Source: Acanthamoeba sp. SK_2022b
Lineage: Eukaryota > Discosea > Longamoebia > Acanthamoebidae
Length of the DNA stretch: 64,000 bases
Assembly (NCBI GenBank): GCA_027943245.1
Contig: JANDJZ010000032.1
Coordinates: forward strand, 124,001-188,000
Reading direction: 5' to 3'
The position numbers and the translations under genes are program-made. The notes beneath the pieces are model-generated. The model did no database searches, was not told the DNA's origin, and worked only from the letters and a program-made list of their open reading frames with translations. Positions 45,513 to 58,337 of this stretch are shown one piece after another; within the stretch, counting starts at the first letter, position 1; every line of letters begins with the position of its first letter.

Positions 45513-48500
45513 TCACGTGTTGTTGGCTTCGAGGTCCTGCAGGAAGACCGACCAGTCAAAGCTGCTCCGTCCGTCCTTCGGTCCTCCCTGACCAGCGCTG
45601 CCAACTTCGAGATCATCGACTGATCGCTGCGCAGGCGACGGCACAGAGTGCTGCTCGCCCGTCTCCCGAGTGGCGTAGTGCGTGGCGACAGAGGCGACTG
45701 CCATCGGTACTGGTGGGGGTGGTGGCCGTTCGTTGACGTTCAGTGACACGCCGCCGCTCCAAGACTCGCGGCCGCGGGTCGTTTTGTCTGTCGCGGCTGC
45801 GACAGTTTGGCAGCCGTGAGGTATGTCCTGCCCGCTCTCCCTGCCCGGCTCGGCCCAAGCTCGGCCCTGCGTGACGAGCTCCAAGGCGCCCGGGGTCATC
45901 GTGGTGGAGAGCGTCGGTCGATCCGCCGAGATGCCCTGCTGATGCCGGGTGCCGGTCACGGAGGCGAAGCGGTCGCTAGAGAGGTGGCAATGGCCGGCGC
46001 TTGCCTGGGAGTAGAAGTCCCGGCGATCGGTCACACGAACAGCGGCAGCAGCACTCGTGGAAGTCAAGTGGGCATCGCACCGCCAAGACGCCGACAAGGC
46101 CGAAGAGGAGGGGGAGGAGAGCACACTGATGGCTCCAGCAACGGGAATCGATGCCGGCGTCGTGTCCATTGCCTCGGCCAGCTGCAGGTAGTGATCCACC
46201 GCACCACGGCACACTGGATGGAGGTTGCTCCACTCGCAGCTCATCAACATCACGCTGCGCACCAGGTCCGCTCTGTCGAGGGGCCCGCGTCAGTCGTCTC
46301 CTCCCACACAAAGCAGTGGTCAGCCATCCTCAGAGTAAAGGCGGGTCGTGGTTGTACCGCTTGAAGTGGAGCAGCACGTCACAGAGCGTCTGGTAGGCTG
46401 GAATGGTGGTGGGGCCCATGCGAGCTATGTGGGGGCTTTGCAGCTGTGTTGCGTGAGGGAGGGGGGAGTAAGCAGGTGAGGCATATACCGTGCTGGACAA
46501 GCGTGAGGGTTGAGAGGGGGACAGGCGTACCGACTCAATGAATCGGGAGACCCAGTGCCACGACCGGACCTCATCACCGCGCATGAGGTGGTACCGAGCC
46601 CGCGCCGCGAGCCGGAACAGCACGATCGTCGTGTGAAAGCCATCCCCCAAGTAGCCTTTTGTTTGCGCGTGAACTGCGCACATGTGAGCGACAAAGCAAC
46701 CGACGGACCAGGATGACCACTGCAGTTGATGACGGTGGCGGGAAGAGAGGGAGGGGGCGCTGAAAAGGCGAGCGTGCCTGCTTCGAGCGTTGCCTCCAAT
46801 TGCAGCAGGGATTTGAGAAACCGTGTGAGAGAAGCCTCGTCCATGTACTCCTGTGGGTGAATGAAAAACACGATGAGCAACAGATGGACCTGCAATTGCA
46901 ACAGCTGGCGCCAGGGCCAGTCAATTACCTGCGGGAACGGTTTGGCGGAGGTGTTCTGCTCGTGATCCTTGGCGATCTGCTCCCATTGCTTGAGCGTCAT
47001 CCAACAAACGGACAAATGTCTGCACACAACATGAGGAGGAGGGAGGAGGAGGAGGAGAAAACAACGAAGGCGCTTGAGCATGTACGTAGCGGAAGTTGGG
47101 GGGGGGGTCGTGGCGCGTATGAGGTACCGGTCGGCGTCGCGTATTCGAATATACCGGTTGTAGAGCGTCCTTGAACGCTCGTTAAAGAGATTGTCGTCTG
47201 TGTGCTCAGGGAAGATTGCCCGCTTGCTGTCATAATACGGACTGACGGGCGCCTGTGCCGTTCACGAGAGACGACCGGTCAATCAGCGTACACGAGGCAA
47301 CAACTCGGCAACCGCGGTCGATGAGCAGCAGCAGCAGCAGCAGCCACGCAAAAAAGAGTTTGACCAGAATAGTGGGACAACGTGCCTTGCTATTGTAGTC
47401 GGCCAGGATTAGGGCCTTGTCCTCAGCGGGGCAAAGCGGGTCGATGACGGTGGCGATCACGCACTTGGCAAAGATGTCGCTGTTGTAGGCTCCGATTCGG
47501 CGACAGATGGTGGCCGCCAGGTGCACAAAGTAACCGAATCGCTTGAGGTCGCCCTGCACGCGCACACGCGATGGATGCAGAGATCAGCAGAGAGACATGG
47601 CTCAGCTGTTGTCGAATCGATTACTGTCGACTTACCCGACCAAATGTAAGCCCACCCAAGCAGATTAGGGCCTCGGCCACTTCGTAGCTCGAGGAATCGA
47701 ACAGGTAGGCCAGGTGATGCCGCGCCACCCGATAAAAGTCGTTCCCTCGCTTGTCGTTCCCGAGCCAGAACGCAGCTACGCATACGACCGCAACGCAGAG
47801 TGAGTGAGTTGTGGTGTCATTGTTACCCGCAGGCCTCGAAGGGTGGGCGAGTTGTGAGTGTTACCCGAGGCCAAGGCAACGTTGACGCTCAGCGCCAGCG
47901 GGCTGCCCATGTCCTCCTCGGACCCGGCCAGAATGCGGCGCACGCTGCTCTCGTGCAGAATGGACGGGTGGAGTGGGGTGTAGTTCCAGATGTAGCTCTC
48001 GAACATCTTCATCAGATCTGCGCATCGAGTGGCAACAAAGGCGTTAGTGTGTCGGTGAGCGGCCCAAGGGGATAAGAAAGATGGCCGTACTTAACCCCTC
48101 TGAGACGAAGCTCAGGTGGCGACCGTCTTGGCGGGACAGGGACACCACGGCCGTGCGTTGGGTCTTCTCCGCTGCCGTCGGTCGTGTCCTGCCCGTGGCG
48201 CTCAACATGATATGCTGACGTAGTGACGCCAAGCCATCGTCGCCTTCCTTGGCCAACGCGCGAGGCTTGGAGCCGACGAGCGCGGGCGACGACGGTGCAG
48301 TTGGCAACGCCGATGAGGAGGAGGAGGAGGAGGAGGAGGAGGAGGAGAGCAGCGACGCGGCTGGCGAATCGAGAGCGGAGAGTGAGGAGAACGAAGAGGT
48401 AGGGGACGAGAGGCCCACCAGCCCGGGCGGTGGAGTGTGCGGGAAGAACTGGGCGGTGGTCGCGAGGCGTCGCCCGCCATCGACGGGCTTTGGCTCGCCG

Positions 48501-49432
48501 CCTCCTCCGATCGCAGGAGCCTCTCGCCTGACCAGATGCTGCCGCATTGCCGCCGCGTTGTCGCTCTTTGCCCGCCACTCCTCGCCGCTGTTGGCCACCG
48601 CGCCCCTCAGCCATCCCTCGCCCGCTCCTTCGCTTTCGTTCTTTGCCACCTTCGGTGCTCCTTCGTTTTCGTTCTTTTGCGACGCTGCCTGTCGCTCGAC
48701 TGGCTCGTCATTATGTACATCCTGCTCCGAGTCCTGCTCCTCGCTCTCGCTGTCCTCCTCCTCCTCTTCGCTGTCGGCTGACCGCTTGCTTCCCCTCGAT
48801 CCCGATGGCGGCGTGCTTGAGGTCAAGCTCCCGCCTCTCAACCGCTTCTTATGGAACAGCCCGGCGCCCAGCGGGTGGACCGTCCCGGCGTTGGCCTCAC
48901 TCAGAAAGGCCGCCACATTGAATCCACTGACCGCTCCGGTCTTGACCTCCTCCATAGAGGCCTCGCCCTGGCCGTGCGGAGTAGTTCTCGTCTTCGATGT
49001 GTGATATCGCAACCAGTCCAGATTCTCCGGCGCAGCAGCAGCAGCACCAGAGGCCAACAACGATGCATCTGAAGGGGGCGACTGGCGCTGAAGCTGATCT
49101 TCGTGCTGCTTGAGGATGGACTGGAGTTGTGCCTGCTGCTGCTTGCGTTCTTCGGCCTGCTTGTCGCGTAGCAGCTTGATCCTCGTCTTGCTGAGGTACT
49201 GTTCGATGCCACCCGGATGAGCAGGTGGCGGAGAGGAGGAGGAGGACGATGAGGAAGAGAGCCCGCGAGGAGGACCCACCCCCTGGGGGCCATCGCCTCC
49301 TCGTCGGCGCTTTTTGCCGCCCAGATCGACCTTGAACCGAAAGATGTACTTTGTGGCCTCCTCACCAGACCCGCCCACGATCGAAGGCGGCACCGTTTCT
49401 GCGGCTGTCGGCGAGTTCGCGTTCTTCTTCAT
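45513..49432 (-). CDS. Protein with fungal-transcription-factor-like C-terminal domain
   Basis: Multi-exon gene, ATG 49432 (MKKNANSPTAAETVPPSIVG), stop 45515-45513. Exon 1 encodes about 460 residues of largely disordered sequence: a GGKKRRRGG basic patch, two polyserine runs, an acidic EEEEEDSESEEQ stretch and QQQ-containing helices. The later exons are helical and resemble the middle-homology domain of fungal zinc-cluster factors: MFESYIWNYTPLHPSILHES, LALSVNVALASAAFWLG, ARHHLAYLFDSSSYEVAEAL, DLKRFGYFVHLAATICRRIG. No Cys6 zinc cluster is visible. The last part (FLQDLEANNT) is short and acidic. A regulatory role is inference; DNA binding is not supported by a visible motif. Confidence 0.5.
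48314..48351. repeat. (GGA)n triplet run coding polyserine
   Basis: Plus-strand GAG/GGA triplets correspond to a run of serine codons (TCC/TCT) in the minus-strand protein described above. Confidence 0.9.
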
Positions 49433-49761
49433 TTTGTGTTTTGTGGATTTTCTAAATGGAATGGATGCTGGCCAAAATCTCCCGCCTCTTTCCGCTCGGT
49501 GCTGGGGCGGCCCGAGTAGGGATCGAGATATTGCTTCTCTCCTTATTGTGCGTTCCTTTCTTTCTCGCAACAAGGGAGGGGGGGGGGGCAAGAAACGCCG
49601 TTGCTGCACCTGTGTTCTCTCTTCTGCCGCTTTTTGTCTTGCCTCGAGCAATTACCCGATTTGTTGTCGACCAATCTCCTGCCGGACCTGCCCGTTGCCG
49701 ATCACGTTGCTCTATCGCCCAAGGCACGCGCCCCAGGATAGAAGCACGGCAAGGGGATCGG
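49433..49761. other. Intergenic interval between two minus-strand genes
   Basis: 329 bases, GC-rich with a G10 run near 49572. It should hold the promoter of the fungal-factor-like gene and the 3' end of the F-box/WD40 gene. No other feature seen. Confidence 0.5.
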
Positions 49762-51906
49762 TCACACAAACGACCAAACCTTGATCGTCTGGTTGTTGGT
49801 GTGTGCGCGCGCAACAGGCTCAGGTGAGGCGCCGAAAAGGATGCGCCAGATTAAAGAGTGAGAGGGGGGGGGGTGAAACCTTGTCCCACGAGGCGGAGAC
49901 GATTTTGTGAGAATCGTTTTGTACAGATCGAAGCCCACCTGGCGAGGACAGGCAGAGAGGTGAGCAAGTGAGCGGAGCAGTACGACGGTGATGGTCGCGG
50001 GTAGTTGCGCACACCTTCATGCTCCTTGAAGGACTGCAGGCGTCGCCTCTGCCGCAGTTCCCACACGAACAGCCAGTCGTTGGAGTCGCCGCTCACCACG
50101 TACCCGCTGTCGGCCCACATACAAAACACGGTGCCTGAATGCCCTCGTAGTGTCTCGACGCACTGCCCGCTCCTGATGTCCCACACTACGCTCACGCAAG
50201 CAGATAAATAAGAAATGGAGAAAGAGAGAGAGAGAAAAGCACGAGGTTGTTAGGCTTACTCTTGACCGTCCGGTCGGATGAAGCTGTGATGACGGCGCCC
50301 TGGTGGTAGTGAACGGCCCAGATGCTGTCAGTGTGCCCGGACATTTCGAGCTTGCATAGCCCCGTTTCGGTGTCCCAGAGTCGAATGATTTTGTCTGAGG
50401 AGCCGGTCAGCAACGGATCCACCGGTCCGCTCTGCCCACACGCGTACATGGACTGGGGGGGGGGGGGCGAAAGGGAAGCAGCGCTCAGCGCGTCAGTGCG
50501 CTCTCCCTACCACCTCCTCCTCATGCTCCAGCGCTTCATCGTGCTGCGATCAGAGTCGAATGATTGTTCCTTACCATCACGTTGGCCGACGTGGGATTTG
50601 TGTATCGATGAAGCACTTCCCTCTTTTCCGAGTCCCACAGCGCCAGCGAAGCTGCGTTTCCAGAGGAGGCCCGGAGAAGGATCGCGTGATCAGGTCGCAG
50701 TCACAGAGCGTACGTGGCAAGATGAGAGGGAGATACCGACGGAACCTGGACAGAGAACCCTGTTGTTCTCGGGGAAGAGGTGGACACACCACTTGGCGCG
50801 ACGAAAAAGCGATGGTTAACGCGTGAGTCGGGCAAAGCCACGCCAAGGCTAGCTAGATACCATCAAAATGGAACCCGCCTCCTTCAGCACGTTTGTACAT
50901 TCGCCTGTTTTCACGTCCCAAAACCTGCGCAGCGGGAGAAAAAGCCGGGGTGAGAAATGAAACGCTCAGCGCCGAGATCTGGAGCTCATGACCATGTCCA
51001 CCGCTGGCATCACGTACCTCACTGTTGAATCAAAGGAGCCGCTGATGACCGTGTCATCATGAAAGTCTACACTGTCCACCTCTGCTTGCATGACGCATAC
51101 AGAGGTCACCAACGAGTAGACTCGCTCTCTCTCTCTCTCTCTGGGGAAAAGGGCAAACGCGCAAAGAGAGAGCGAGGTAGAGAGAGAGAGAGAGTAGATA
51201 CCTCCGGTATGGCCCTTCATGGTCCTGATGCAGGCGCCCGTTTTGAGATCCCACACGCACACCATTCGATCTACACCACTGCTCACCGCTCGGTGGTTCT
51301 TATCGAACCGGACGCATCTAATGAAGTCCCGGTGCCCTGTCAGGGCCTTGATGGAGTACGATCCGTTCTCCCAGTTGTCTGACACGAGAAGGAGAGTCAG
51401 AGAAGAGAACGAACCAAAGCATGCACGTCAGTTCAATCGACGAGAATACCAGCAACAAGAGAGAGAGAGAGAGAGAGACGCACTGCGAATGCGGACGTGG
51501 TAGTTACAAAAGAGGTCTTTGTAGCGACTGTCGTCAATGTCTGGCGCGAGGGCATCGGTCGTGCCGCTGGCCGGGTTCCCAGAGGTCCACGACACGACCT
51601 CGCTGAAGTCCTTTTCCACCACTCGCTTCCACACTGCGTCGCCAGTGGCACGCCCACAGTTGAGTCTGAGAAGCTGAGGTACCCAAGCTGCGGCACAGGG
51701 GGCATTGAGGGCTGCGCAGCACCACGTACGCGGATTGGAGGAGGCCAAGTCATGCCAGTGACGGCAAGTGAGCCCTATGCTGCGCACCAGGAAGGGCAGG
51801 TCATCGAGGAAGAGGTTGAAGATTTGCAGCACCATCTCAGGAGGTAGCATGCTGAAAGGCGTTTCATGGTATGGCAAGAAGTGGTTGAGCAGCTTTGACT
51901 CCTCCT

Positions 51907-51941
<35 letters not shown>

Positions 51942-52294
51942 TCCTCCTCCTCTGGAACCTGCATGCGTTTCTCACCCTCTTCATCAGCTTCTTCCTCGCC
52001 CTCTTGTGATTTGACACCATGCCTCAGCAGAACGCCATTGGCCACCTGAATTCGCTCACCGTGCAGAAGATTGTCGCACACCTCAACATGCTGACAGTTC
52101 TTCTCCTCCGAAGCTTCTCGCTTCCTCTTGATCGCGTTTGGCTGTGCACTGTCGTCACCCGCAGCTGGGCTTCCATTTCCCTCGATATCCATCCTTTCAT
52201 TGTCTTCGGTAGGAATAATCTCCCCTCCCTCCTGCCCTCTCCCGTTACCCTCTGCAGCTTGTGGCTTCGCACGGCCCCACAGCGCTTGCAACAT
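49762..52294 (-). CDS. F-box/WD40-repeat protein (SCF substrate receptor)
   Basis: Multi-exon gene, ATG 52294 (MLQALWGRAKPQ), stop 49764-49762 after DKTIKVWSFV. The N-terminal 150 residues are acidic and low-complexity, with an 11-alanine run. The F-box follows (MLPPEMVLQIFNLFLDDLPF, IGLTCRHWHDLA). Seven or so WD40 blades follow, one or two per exon: HRDFIRCVRFDKNHRAVSSG, RMVCVWDLKTGACIRTMKGH, VDFHDDTVISGSFDSTVR, LLTGSSDKIIRLWDTETGLC, AVITASSDRTVK, VVWDIRSGQCVETLRGHSGT, VVSGDSNDWLFVWELRQRRR. This is the FBXW layout; binding of phosphorylated substrates to an SCF ubiquitin ligase is expected. No specific orthologue (FBXW7, TrCP, MET30) can be claimed. Confidence 0.82.
50455..50467. repeat. G12-13 homopolymer in an F-box/WD40 intron
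   Basis: Poly-G on the plus strand just after an exon boundary, poly-C in the transcript. Confidence 0.8.
51456..51479. repeat. (GA)n tract in an F-box/WD40 intron
   Basis: Twelve GA units near the donor of the F-box exon; a similar CT/GA pair occurs at 51127-51194. Confidence 0.85.
51907..51943. repeat. (GCC)n run coding polyalanine
   Basis: Plus-strand GCC triplets, giving a run of 11 alanine codons in the minus-strand F-box/WD40 protein. Confidence 0.9.
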
Positions 52295-52756
52295 GGTGGC
52301 GCTGCAGTCTGACGACAAAACAGAAACCTTGGCTCGAGAACAATAAAAAAGAACCAAAAAAACAATAAAAAAGAAAAGAAAACAAGATAAAAAGAAATAA
52401 GCGGTGAAAAAAAAAGAATTCCCGGAGGAATTTTTCTCCTGCTTGTGTCAGGGACTGGACACTGGTGCCTGCGGCAGCTGCGCAGCCGTCTGATGGGCTG
52501 CTCAGGCATGCATGGTGCACGGCTGGCCGCTTGAGATCCAGAGCAGAGGTCGCACAGCCGCATTGACGGCGATTAAAGACTGGAGCAGCGGCACCCAATG
52601 GTGTGGTTCTTAATAATGAGCCAAGCCAGAGGAAGGCGATCGGCCGTGGTGCAAGGACCTGGTTGTTCCATTGACGAGGTGCTGGATCATCCTCTTTCAC
52701 TATAGAGGGACTCGCTTTCCCCTTGTTGACAGTGGAGGGCGCGCCTAGAGCTGGTG
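52295..52756. other. Intergenic interval between F-box/WD40 and AARSD1
   Basis: 462 bases. An A-rich block lies at about 52345-52425 (AAAAAACAATAAAAAAG-like), close upstream of the F-box/WD40 start. The rest is GC-rich without a supported gene. Both neighbours are on the minus strand, so it should contain one 3' end and one promoter. Confidence 0.5.
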
Positions 52757-54694
52757 TCAAGGCAAAGCTTGAAGCCGCGAGCGAAGTAGGTCGACCGCAT
52801 CGCCGCGGCGCTTGAATGAAGAGGCGCGACCCTGGAAGGTGTTGCCACGGCCTCCGCCCTTGCCCTGCAACAGCTCGGCCACCTGCTTGCCGGTCTCGGC
52901 CACGAGCGCCTGCGGTCCCTGTAGAATGAACTGGCCGCCCTCCCCGCCGTCGCTGAAGCTCAAGAACAGGACCAGATCCCCTGCAGCCGCCCCCGCAGCT
53001 TCCTGCCGCGCGACAGAAAGCCAGAGAGGCCACTAGGCTCAGCGTCAAGTTCTTCTACCCCATCTACAGAAGGGCTGGTACCTGCGCAGCCTTGGCTGTG
53101 GCCTGGAGGAACGACATGTCCACGTCGTCGCGGTGCACGTCCACGAGTTTGTGCCCCTCCCTGACCGCGCTTTGGCCGACGAATACGGCCAAGTCCTTCA
53201 TCAGCTTCCGTTTCTGCTGCATCACTGTACAACACGAGCGTGGAGAATGTGTCTGTTCATCGATATCCCATTTCTTTCGAACGGATCGGGGGCGTCAATC
53301 AGGCACGTACACGCTTTAACGTCGTTGTTTATGCGCGTGGCGGCGGCAACATGCTCCATGGGTGCGCACTGGAGTGTGATGTTGAGCTTCTTCTCACGTT
53401 CGGTCCACGTCGACACTGCTCGGGACAACTGGTGGCGTAGCAATGAGAGGGGAGGGGGGAAGGTGACAATCCGCGGACCGAAGAGTCAAAAAAGGGATGC
53501 ACTCAAGAAGGTACCCGGCCGCCTGCTAGGAAGGATACGCGGACCATGCCCTTCTTGGGTTCCGTCCCCACGAACTTGATCATCTGCAGCTCGCTCAGGT
53601 TGCTCACGTGTGTGCCGCAGCAGGTGTTCATGTCCACTCTGAGAAGAGGTTAATGAGTTGTTGAGGAGTAATCGCCAACGACGTGTGGTGACAGGCATGT
53701 TGTGATGGTACCCAGAGATCTCTATGAGGCGAATGACGCCCAAATTTGTCGGCAGGCCGCGAGAACGCACCGACTCGGGCAGCGCTGCCTTATCCTCTTC
53801 GGTCCGCACCTCGTGGCATCGCACGGGCTTGGCCTGTCTGATCTCCCTGTGGCCACATGGGCAGACCGGGCAATGCGATCTCAGCAACCCGCATCCAAGG
53901 TGAAGAACTGAAGGGGTTACTACTCATTGGCAAGGTCTTCAAGACGGTTGAGATCCTCGGGACTGAGCTTGGGAACGTTAAAGTCTGGAACAAGAGATAG
54001 AGAGAGAGAGAGAGACCTCATAAGGTTGACCAGAAGCGAAGGCGAGGGCTAGCTAACAGTAAGAATATGGCGTACCGATGGTGCACATGTCCTTGCCCAA
54101 CGACCAGGACGCAGTGTCGGCGTTGAAGCGGGACATGGCCAGCGCGGAAATCAAGTGTTGAGCTGGTGGAGTGGTTTGTTTGTTGTGTGGTTTGTGAGTG
54201 ACCGCGCCTGATGCACCAGGCCCGCAGCTCAATAGCCAGCGTGTTCAGCAGTGCCGTTGTTTACCCGTGTGCTGCTGCATGTGGTCGAACCTGCGTCCCC
54301 ACTCTACGTTGAGAAGTACTTTGCTGGGATCGACAGGCACCGAGGGCAGGGCGTGCAGCACCCGTCCGTCGGCATGCCGGAAGACCTGGCCCACCGGTAC
54401 CCCATCGACCTGCACTCACAATCGCATTTTTAACTCTCTTTCCCTCATCTTTTGTTTGAAGATTAAATAGACATAACGAGATTTATGGGGGCGTACGGTG
54501 CCTGCGTCGGACGGCTGTCCGCCGCCTTCGGGGAAAAGGATGGAGTCCTCGAACTCCACCAGCACCCCATCCTCCTTCTTCTGGGGAAACTCGGAGGACA
54601 GGGGCCACCAAGCCTTGACTCGTGTCTGCAGCTCCCGCGCATACGCGTCACGCTGGCACGCCAGCACCTCAAGAGGAGGAGGAGAGGTGGACAT
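52757..54694 (-). CDS. AARSD1: Alanyl-tRNA editing protein (AARSD1 / AlaX-II type)
   Basis: Multi-exon gene, ATG 54694, stop 52759-52757. Order of blocks: LACQRDAYARELQTRVKAWW, LVEFEDSILFPEGGGQPSD, EWGRRFDHMQQHTGQHLISA with the HxxxH zinc motif, LGKDMCTIDFNVPKLSPEDL, GVDMNTCCGTHVSNLSELQM with the CxxxH half of the zinc site, FVGTEPKKGMVRVSFLAG, a C-terminal coiled segment, and FILQGPQALVAETGKQVAEL and GRGNTFQGRA near the end. This is the AARSD1 protein, which hydrolyses mischarged Ser-tRNA(Ala). All zinc ligands are present, so it should be active. The first exon also reads open upstream of the chosen ATG, but the resemblance begins just after the ATG, so 54694 is preferred. Confidence 0.92.
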
Positions 54695-55355
54695 AAGAGT
54701 GGTTTTTAGGTTTTGATGGAGTGAGCTCGTGAGCGGCAAGAGGCGGCTTGTGCTGCTTGTGACCGTCCTCCGCATAGGGGTGCTGCGTGACGGAGTTGGG
54801 CAGGAAGAATTCGCACCGTTAAGGTAACAATTTCTTGCAAGAAAATTGTGCCCCTCGGGCTCAGCGCCTGCGTAACGTGAGGCCTTGCTGCTCTCGTTCA
54901 TCTTGCGTGCAGCGCCACTGGAAACCACAAAACGTTTCCCAGGGAGACACAAACGCTGCCCAGAAGAGGCCTTGCTTCCTTCGGCTCTTTTTACTGACTC
55001 CCCACACCAGTAAAAGTCCCCTCCGATGACCACAACCTCAGAGCTGTGTGGACTGGTCGTGCCGCGGGCCAGCCCAAGCCAAAGCCGGCTGGCAACCCGG
55101 AGAATTTCCGCCACGAACGTAGAGAAGGTATTGCCCAGCCTGGGACACACTCCGCGAGTTAGTTTCTGTCTGCCTCAACAGCTTCAACACACCATATTTT
55201 AGGACACGACCACAAAACTACTCGTAGTTACATACTACGACCTCCCTCTCGCGCGAGCCTTGCACTTCCTACACAACCACCTCCACCGTAAGTCTCGACT
55301 TTCTTTCTTATTGTTGCTCTGTTGCGGCCCGCCCACCCATACGCGTAGACGCACG
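54695..55355. promoter_or_regulatory. Divergent spacer between AARSD1 and the EEP phosphodiesterase
   Basis: 661 bases between divergent start codons. The minus strand stays open by composition but shows no domain. I see no RNA gene and no clear core promoter motif. Confidence 0.4.
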
Positions 55356-58337
55356 ATGGCCGCTGCCACCAGTGCCGCCCCCGCCCCAACTTGGGAGCCT
55401 TTGACGTTGGAGAGCGACATTCCAGGTTGCCTCCCCTTCCTTTGACCCCGACGGCACAAACATGATTTTTTTTTGGTGTCGTTTATTTATCGGTCCGCTG
55501 CGGTGCGGTCTACCAGGGTATCCGATTCGAGCCTCGGGTCGGATGCAGTCGCGCTACAACCCCGCTGGGCACATGTTCTCGTCGCCCTTTTGGGCGGGCA
55601 CCTACAAGGTGGGCCGTGTTCTGTCATGGCCCACCACCACTCTCGTCTATCTCTTCTGTCGCTCCTTCCTCTGTCCCTTCGCACCCGGTACGGACCAGTC
55701 GGATCAGCATCGCCTCGGTCTACATCGAGATGATACAGTTTGTTCATGCCCTAATTCTGTAAGGCGAGTGCAGGTCGCTTCGACCAGATGAACAGCGCGC
55801 CGCTTGAGTTTCTACGAAGAGTCGTGACGGGCATTCTCTCGTTTCTGATGGTTCCCATCGCTCTCGTGTTGATTCCCTTCGGCATCCTGCTGCGCATGCT
55901 TGCCGTCGGTGTGGGCAAGAAGGACCTCACCTTCATCTATCCACCCGATGAGGCCACCACAACCGCCGTGTATGATGGAGCTTTCTTTTTGATTATTCTT
56001 CTCTTTCTCTTTATCGCCTTCTCATTTTCCATCCTGCGCTCGACTCACGATAGGCCTATTGCTTCCCTCCCTCCGCAGCGGCGCCCATCCACCCAGCAAA
56101 GTAGTGCTGCGAACGCAGAACCTGGGCTTCATCCCTCATGTGAGCCCTGTAAACGGCCTCGCCGTCCCGCCAAAGCGCGCGCCCGCCATGCTGCGCGACG
56201 TCAAGAGCGGTCGTGATGACATCATCTGCCTGCAGGAGCTCTTTGATCTTACTGTCATCGACCGCGTGGTAAATCCACGCTGCATGTGAAATTTCCCGCC
56301 TTTGTGTCACCTTTGTTTACCCCCTCTTCTCTTTTTCCTCCACAGATAAGGGAGATCGAAGCCGGCAAACCTGAGGTGCGGCGACCAGTTGCGTCAGAGC
56401 TCAATGGAGACGAGACCAGCGTTGGTAAGTTGGGCTCTCTCCCCCTCGATTTACTCTCCTTAGCTGGGAGCGAGTTGCTGATGCATGCGCGCAAATGCAG
56501 AGGCTGGTAGACGGCTGACCGAAGCGGGGGCCACCTACCCTTGGGCCCTGTGCGACGTGGACCCCAAGCCGTATCGCCTTAACAGCGGTCTGTTCGTGGC
56601 CTCGCGTTATCCTGTGATCGATCCTGAATTCGTCCGATTCTCCGTTGCTTCGCGCGACGATATCTTGGCCGGCAAGGTACGTTCGTAACAATTTCTTCAT
56701 CGTCGTCATCATCACAGCTTTTTATGTTAACTTGGTTTCATGCTTGACGTTCCGTTCGTCGCCGGATCAGGGTGTGCTCGGTTGCACTGGTACTGGCTCT
56801 CTCTTTCTCTCTCTTTCTCTCTCTTCCGTTTGTCAGTTCGGATGATCACAGTCTTACCGGCAAGAGTTATTGATATTGTGAATGCAGTCGTATTGGGCGA
56901 GATCGGCGGCCGCAAATGCAAGCTGACTCTCTTCACGACTCACGCTCAGGCGGGCCACTACATGCGCATTCACACCTACCAGTTCCGTGTCATCATGGAG
57001 TTCATGCAGTACTACAACCGGAAGTATCTGCACGACGAGGACATCATTGTCGCTTCGATGCTCATGGGCGACTACAACCTCGGCCCTGTGTCTTCGCGGT
57101 ATGTATCGATGTAGCAGTTTGCGCTCGCACACCGTGGTCTGACCTCACTGCTTGGTCGCTCATTGGCACAGCCCTGACCCCAAGACCGGCAAGCTGCAAC
57201 TCAACGACGAGTGGGCTGTCATGAAGGCCATCTTTGGCGAGTACGGCATGCGCAACTTTTTCTACGACAAGACGTCCGAGGGACAGGCGCGCGAGCGCAA
57301 CCGAGAGCTCATCATGCAGATCCAAGACCTGTGGTATGAGGAGGGTGCGAGAGCCTGGGAGCGCCAGCACGTCAAGGGCGCCACCAAGGAGTCACAGGAC
57401 CTAGAACGGGCTGACGGGTCTCGAAGCTCGAGCGGGACCTATGTCCCCTGGCAGATGGACATCTTCGCTCTGCTCGCTCTGCTCCGTACGCTCGTGACCA
57501 AGAAGGAGATAGAGCCGAGCGATGACCTCGTATGTGTCTCTGGCTTTGCCCTTTCCTGGCGACAAGTAGCGCTGACGCTTACGACACAGGAAGCCACGGT
57601 GGAGACTGCTCTTAAGCAGGAGCTCGCCCGGCAGGTCGCGGTGGGGAAGCACAAGAAGAAGGCCAAAGGGCCGGCAGACCTTGGTGATTTGAACGTGAGA
57701 CACATCGTAGATTTGGTGGGACAGCTCACCGGCTTGCCCGATGGCCAAGGCGGCCTGGTGGAAAAGCTCATTCCTGGTATCTCGCGCTCTCCTCGCAATC
57801 TGGCCGTGGTGCGAGGATGTGTATGTGTACTACTAGAAGAATCCACTCATCCCGCAACAAAAACTTTCAGGATCGGCTATCGAGATGAAGGGTTATCGGA
57901 CACTATTCCCCACCGGTACTGACCTGCTGCTCTCTGTATGCAAAAAACAACATGTCGTTTTATTCTTATTGTTATTTCCGTAACACGTTATCTGGCCGGT
58001 ACGTGTAGATGTGAAGCTGTGCGACATCGATCACGTCCTGATGCCGAAGAGGATTAACGGGCGCAAGCCGTTGGTAAACCGGGCGCAGATTCGAATAGTG
58101 AACGAGGGTGTCTTCGAGTACACCGATCACTACGGCAAGCGCACGACGCTCGATATCGATTGGGCCCGTCTGCTGCACGAAGGCGAGAGAGACAACAACG
58201 GCACCGTATTCGCGATGGCTTCCTCCTCGGCGGCGGAGGCTGCGGCACTGGACGACAGTGAAGAAGCCGAGGGACCGGGCAAAGAGAGAGTGCATGATCT
58301 TGTGCAGGGACAAGAGATCGCCATACCCATCGAATGA
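55356..58337 (+). CDS. Membrane-anchored endonuclease/exonuclease/phosphatase-fold enzyme (sphingomyelinase-like)
   Basis: Multi-exon gene, ATG 55356, stop 58335-58337. Exon 1 joins exon 2 in phase (DIP-GYPIRASG); exon 3 starts at 55788. Exon 3 encodes a long hydrophobic stretch (VTGILSFLMVPIALVLIPFG) that should anchor the protein. The EEP core follows: VVLRTQNLGFIP (metal Asn), DIICLQELFD (metal Glu), LNSGLFVASRYPVIDPEFVR, TLFTTHAQAG, ASMLMGDYNLGPVSS (catalytic Asp, Asn) and DIDHVLMPKRI (Asp-His). The NSGLFVASRYP block and the membrane anchor favour a neutral-sphingomyelinase-like phosphodiesterase; an inositol phosphatase is less likely. A charged insert of about 100 residues precedes the DH block. 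Confidence 0.75.

Noticed and set aside
21137..52294. A functional ubiquitin gene cluster (ZYG11-like, USP, two F-box proteins)
   Set aside because: Genes are scattered among unrelated ones on both strands; such families are abundant, so co-occurrence is probably chance.
54416..55150. Upstream extension of AARSD1 to 55150
   Set aside because: Family resemblance starts right after ATG 54694; the extension is open by composition only.
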